Positions 14,997-15,956 of a stretch of DNA of 15,956 bases are shown here, piece after piece. Source of the DNA: an uncultured Prevotellaceae bacterium (GTDB lineage Bacteria; Bacteroidota; Bacteroidia; Bacteroidales; Bacteroidaceae). Made by a program: the position numbers and the translations under genes. The notes below the pieces were generated by a model that had not been told where the DNA came from, did not search any database, and was given only the letters and a program-made list of their open reading frames with translations. The stretch's first letter is position 1; every line of letters begins with the position of its first letter. The stretch lies in NCBI GenBank assembly GCA_905202115.1, contig CAJKQZ010000043.1, positions 1 to 15,956 on the forward strand. The letters run 5' to 3'.

Positions 14997-15614
14997 TCAA
15001 TAATAACGTGCCTGCTCTATACCGAATTGTACGAAAACATTGCGCCCGAGACTGAAATCCACAGCCCCGCCCCAGCGCTCTTTCCCGAACGACCGGTACG
15101 GGCTCATGCGGCATTGCGATTCGTCGAGCAGGCTCTTGCTTCCGTAAGCGTAGACATTCACGAAATCGTTCACCTTGTAGGCTGCCACGCCCATAAGCTC
15201 GGCATTGCGTATTTTCATCCTGCCCCAGTCGAGCGTTTCGGTGCCCACTCCCGCAGCCACGCTGAACCGTTGGCCGAACGGAACAGCATAAAGAAAAGCC
15301 GCATGAGTGCCGATACCCGCGCCTCGGGGAGAATGCTTGCCGAACCCCACGGTTACGCTTGTGCCGAGCTGTGCATTCAGGCCCGAATGCAATTGCCAGT
15401 CGCCCATATAATAAGGTATAGGATAATAAAGCCGCGGAAAGAATGCCGTATCGGCCGGAAGACGCAGCGTTCCCCCGTAACCAGAAGGAATGCCGTCGGT
15501 ATAATGGCCGGCAGGCTCCGAGGCTGCAGGTTTCCGCCCGCCGTCGTCCTGCGCAAGGCACGGCTGCGCCGCAACAAGCACGCAAACAAACAATATCAGT
15601 AATGGATTCTTCAT
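14997..15614 (-). CDS. Hypothetical exported beta-rich (outer-membrane-type) protein
   Basis: This 205-residue protein has a clear signal peptide (MKNPLLILFVCVLVAAQPCLAQ, cleavage near Ala21). After a Pro/Gly-rich linker (about 25-60) the remainder is a series of alternating hydrophobic/polar stretches that look like amphipathic beta strands: GLNAQLGTSVTVGFG, FSVAAGVGTETLDWG, NVYAYGSKSL, and a terminal strand NVFVQFGIEQARYY ending in an aromatic residue, as in outer-membrane barrels. The length would allow roughly eight strands. I do not recognise the family and propose no function. The ATG at 15614 is well placed for the signal peptide. The stop lies 33 bp before the helicase start, so the two probably share an mRNA although no functional link is evident. 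Confidence 0.8.
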   Translation of the reverse strand: MKNPLLILFVCVLVAAQPCLAQDDGGRKPAASEPAGHYTDGIPSGYGGTLRLPADTAFFPRLYYPIPYYMGDWQLHSGLNAQLGTSVTVGFGKHSPRGAGIGTHAAFLYAVPFGQRFSVAAGVGTETLDWGRMKIRNAELMGVAAYKVNDFVNVYAYGSKSLLDESQCRMSPYRSFGKERWGGAVDFSLGRNVFVQFGIEQARYY

Positions 15615-15878
15615 TTCACCGGTATTCGCGATAACAATCCGCGATATTGCGAAGATACGAATAATCCGTTTAACAGCCCGCTCCTTAAGCGTTCTTTAAC
15701 GTAGCATAATTTTTATTGGCATAACGGCACACACTGACTCGATTGGCCGCAAAAATAAATCCGCTTCCGCCTGCAAAAAGCGCTATACAGGACATTCCGA
15801 CGTGAGTTCGGTATGAATTCGAACAGGTATGCCGGAAAACCGATGTTAGTAAAGTTTCATTTTTAATAGGGCCTCAAG
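15615..15878. other. Upstream region of the exported-protein gene, weak promoter candidates only
   Basis: No gene is visible. On the minus strand two imperfect promoter candidates occur. TATCTTCG (complement of 15650-15657) has one mismatch to TAnnTTTG and no TTTG at the right distance. TATTTTTG (complement of 15750-15757) matches the -7 consensus, but its upstream TTTG (complement of 15774-15777) is only 16 bp away. One of these may drive the exported-protein/helicase pair; neither is convincing. Confidence 0.35.
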
Positions 15879-15956
15879 AAAAAAAATATTTTTTTGTACG
15901 AGTAAAAAACTTCCCGCAGCAAATTGAAAATACAAGGGAGATAATTCAAAATATGT
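15879..15956 (-). repeat. Long-form palindromic repeat, copy 6 (cut by window edge)
   Basis: In reverse orientation to copies 1 and 5: A-run/TATT/T-run tail (from about 15879), GTAAAAAA (15902-15909), GC-rich unit 4 CTTCCCGCAGCAA (15910-15922), degenerate unit 3 TACAAGGGAGATA (15931-15943), and the first five bases of unit 2 (15952-15956). Spacers ATTGAAAA and ATTCAAAA keep the 21-bp period. The rest lies beyond the window. Confidence 0.85.

Overview
The window looks like chromosomal DNA from a member of the Bacteroidales (phylum Bacteroidota). Three things point there. All ten proteins have Bacteroidales character, for example a Dxs with the GIAEGHAVTF active-site variant and export signals ending in an Ala-Gln junction. 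Two promoters match the Bacteroidota pattern TTTG-N19-TAnnTTTG exactly. Start codons follow A-rich leaders rather than strong Shine-Dalgarno sites. Genus is not resolved.

Layout. Positions 1-411 are non-coding: a long palindromic repeat, then an 84-bp tandem duplication that runs into a consensus promoter. Positions 412-2350 (+) hold a two-gene cassette, a small ABC/OLD-type ATPase and a DUF4435 TOPRIM-like protein, the same domain pairing as the PARIS anti-phage system. Positions 2351-2647 are a convergent intergenic stretch with a short palindromic array and a hairpin terminator. From 12567 down to 2648 (-) there is a same-strand run: dxs, trkA, trkH, class I mannose-6-phosphate isomerase, a secreted alpha/beta-hydrolase esterase and a secreted GH3 beta-glucosidase. 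dxs and trkA overlap by ATGA. trkH, manA and the esterase are 43-46 bp apart. The trkA/trkH and esterase/GH3 gaps are about 260 bp and each holds one palindromic array. Positions 12568-13094 carry the dxs promoter and another long repeat. Positions 13095-15614 (-) encode a secreted beta-rich protein followed by a UPF1/IGHMBP2-type SF1 helicase. Positions 15615-15956 end inside a third long repeat in opposite orientation.

The genes fall into isoprenoid precursor synthesis (Dxs), potassium uptake (TrkA/TrkH), hexose phosphate metabolism (ManA), extracytoplasmic glycan breakdown (esterase and GH3), nucleic-acid maintenance (helicase) and a possible defence or nucleic-acid-quality pair (ATPase plus DUF4435).

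The most unusual feature is a family of at least six intergenic repeats built from 13-bp palindromic units (consensus TATSTCWGASATA) separated by exactly 8 bp of AT-rich spacer, giving a strict 21-bp period. It occurs as a long form (two intact units, one degenerate unit, one GC-rich unit and an A/T tail) and a short form (three intact units). A copy lies in nearly every large intergenic gap. I do not recognise it as a named element.
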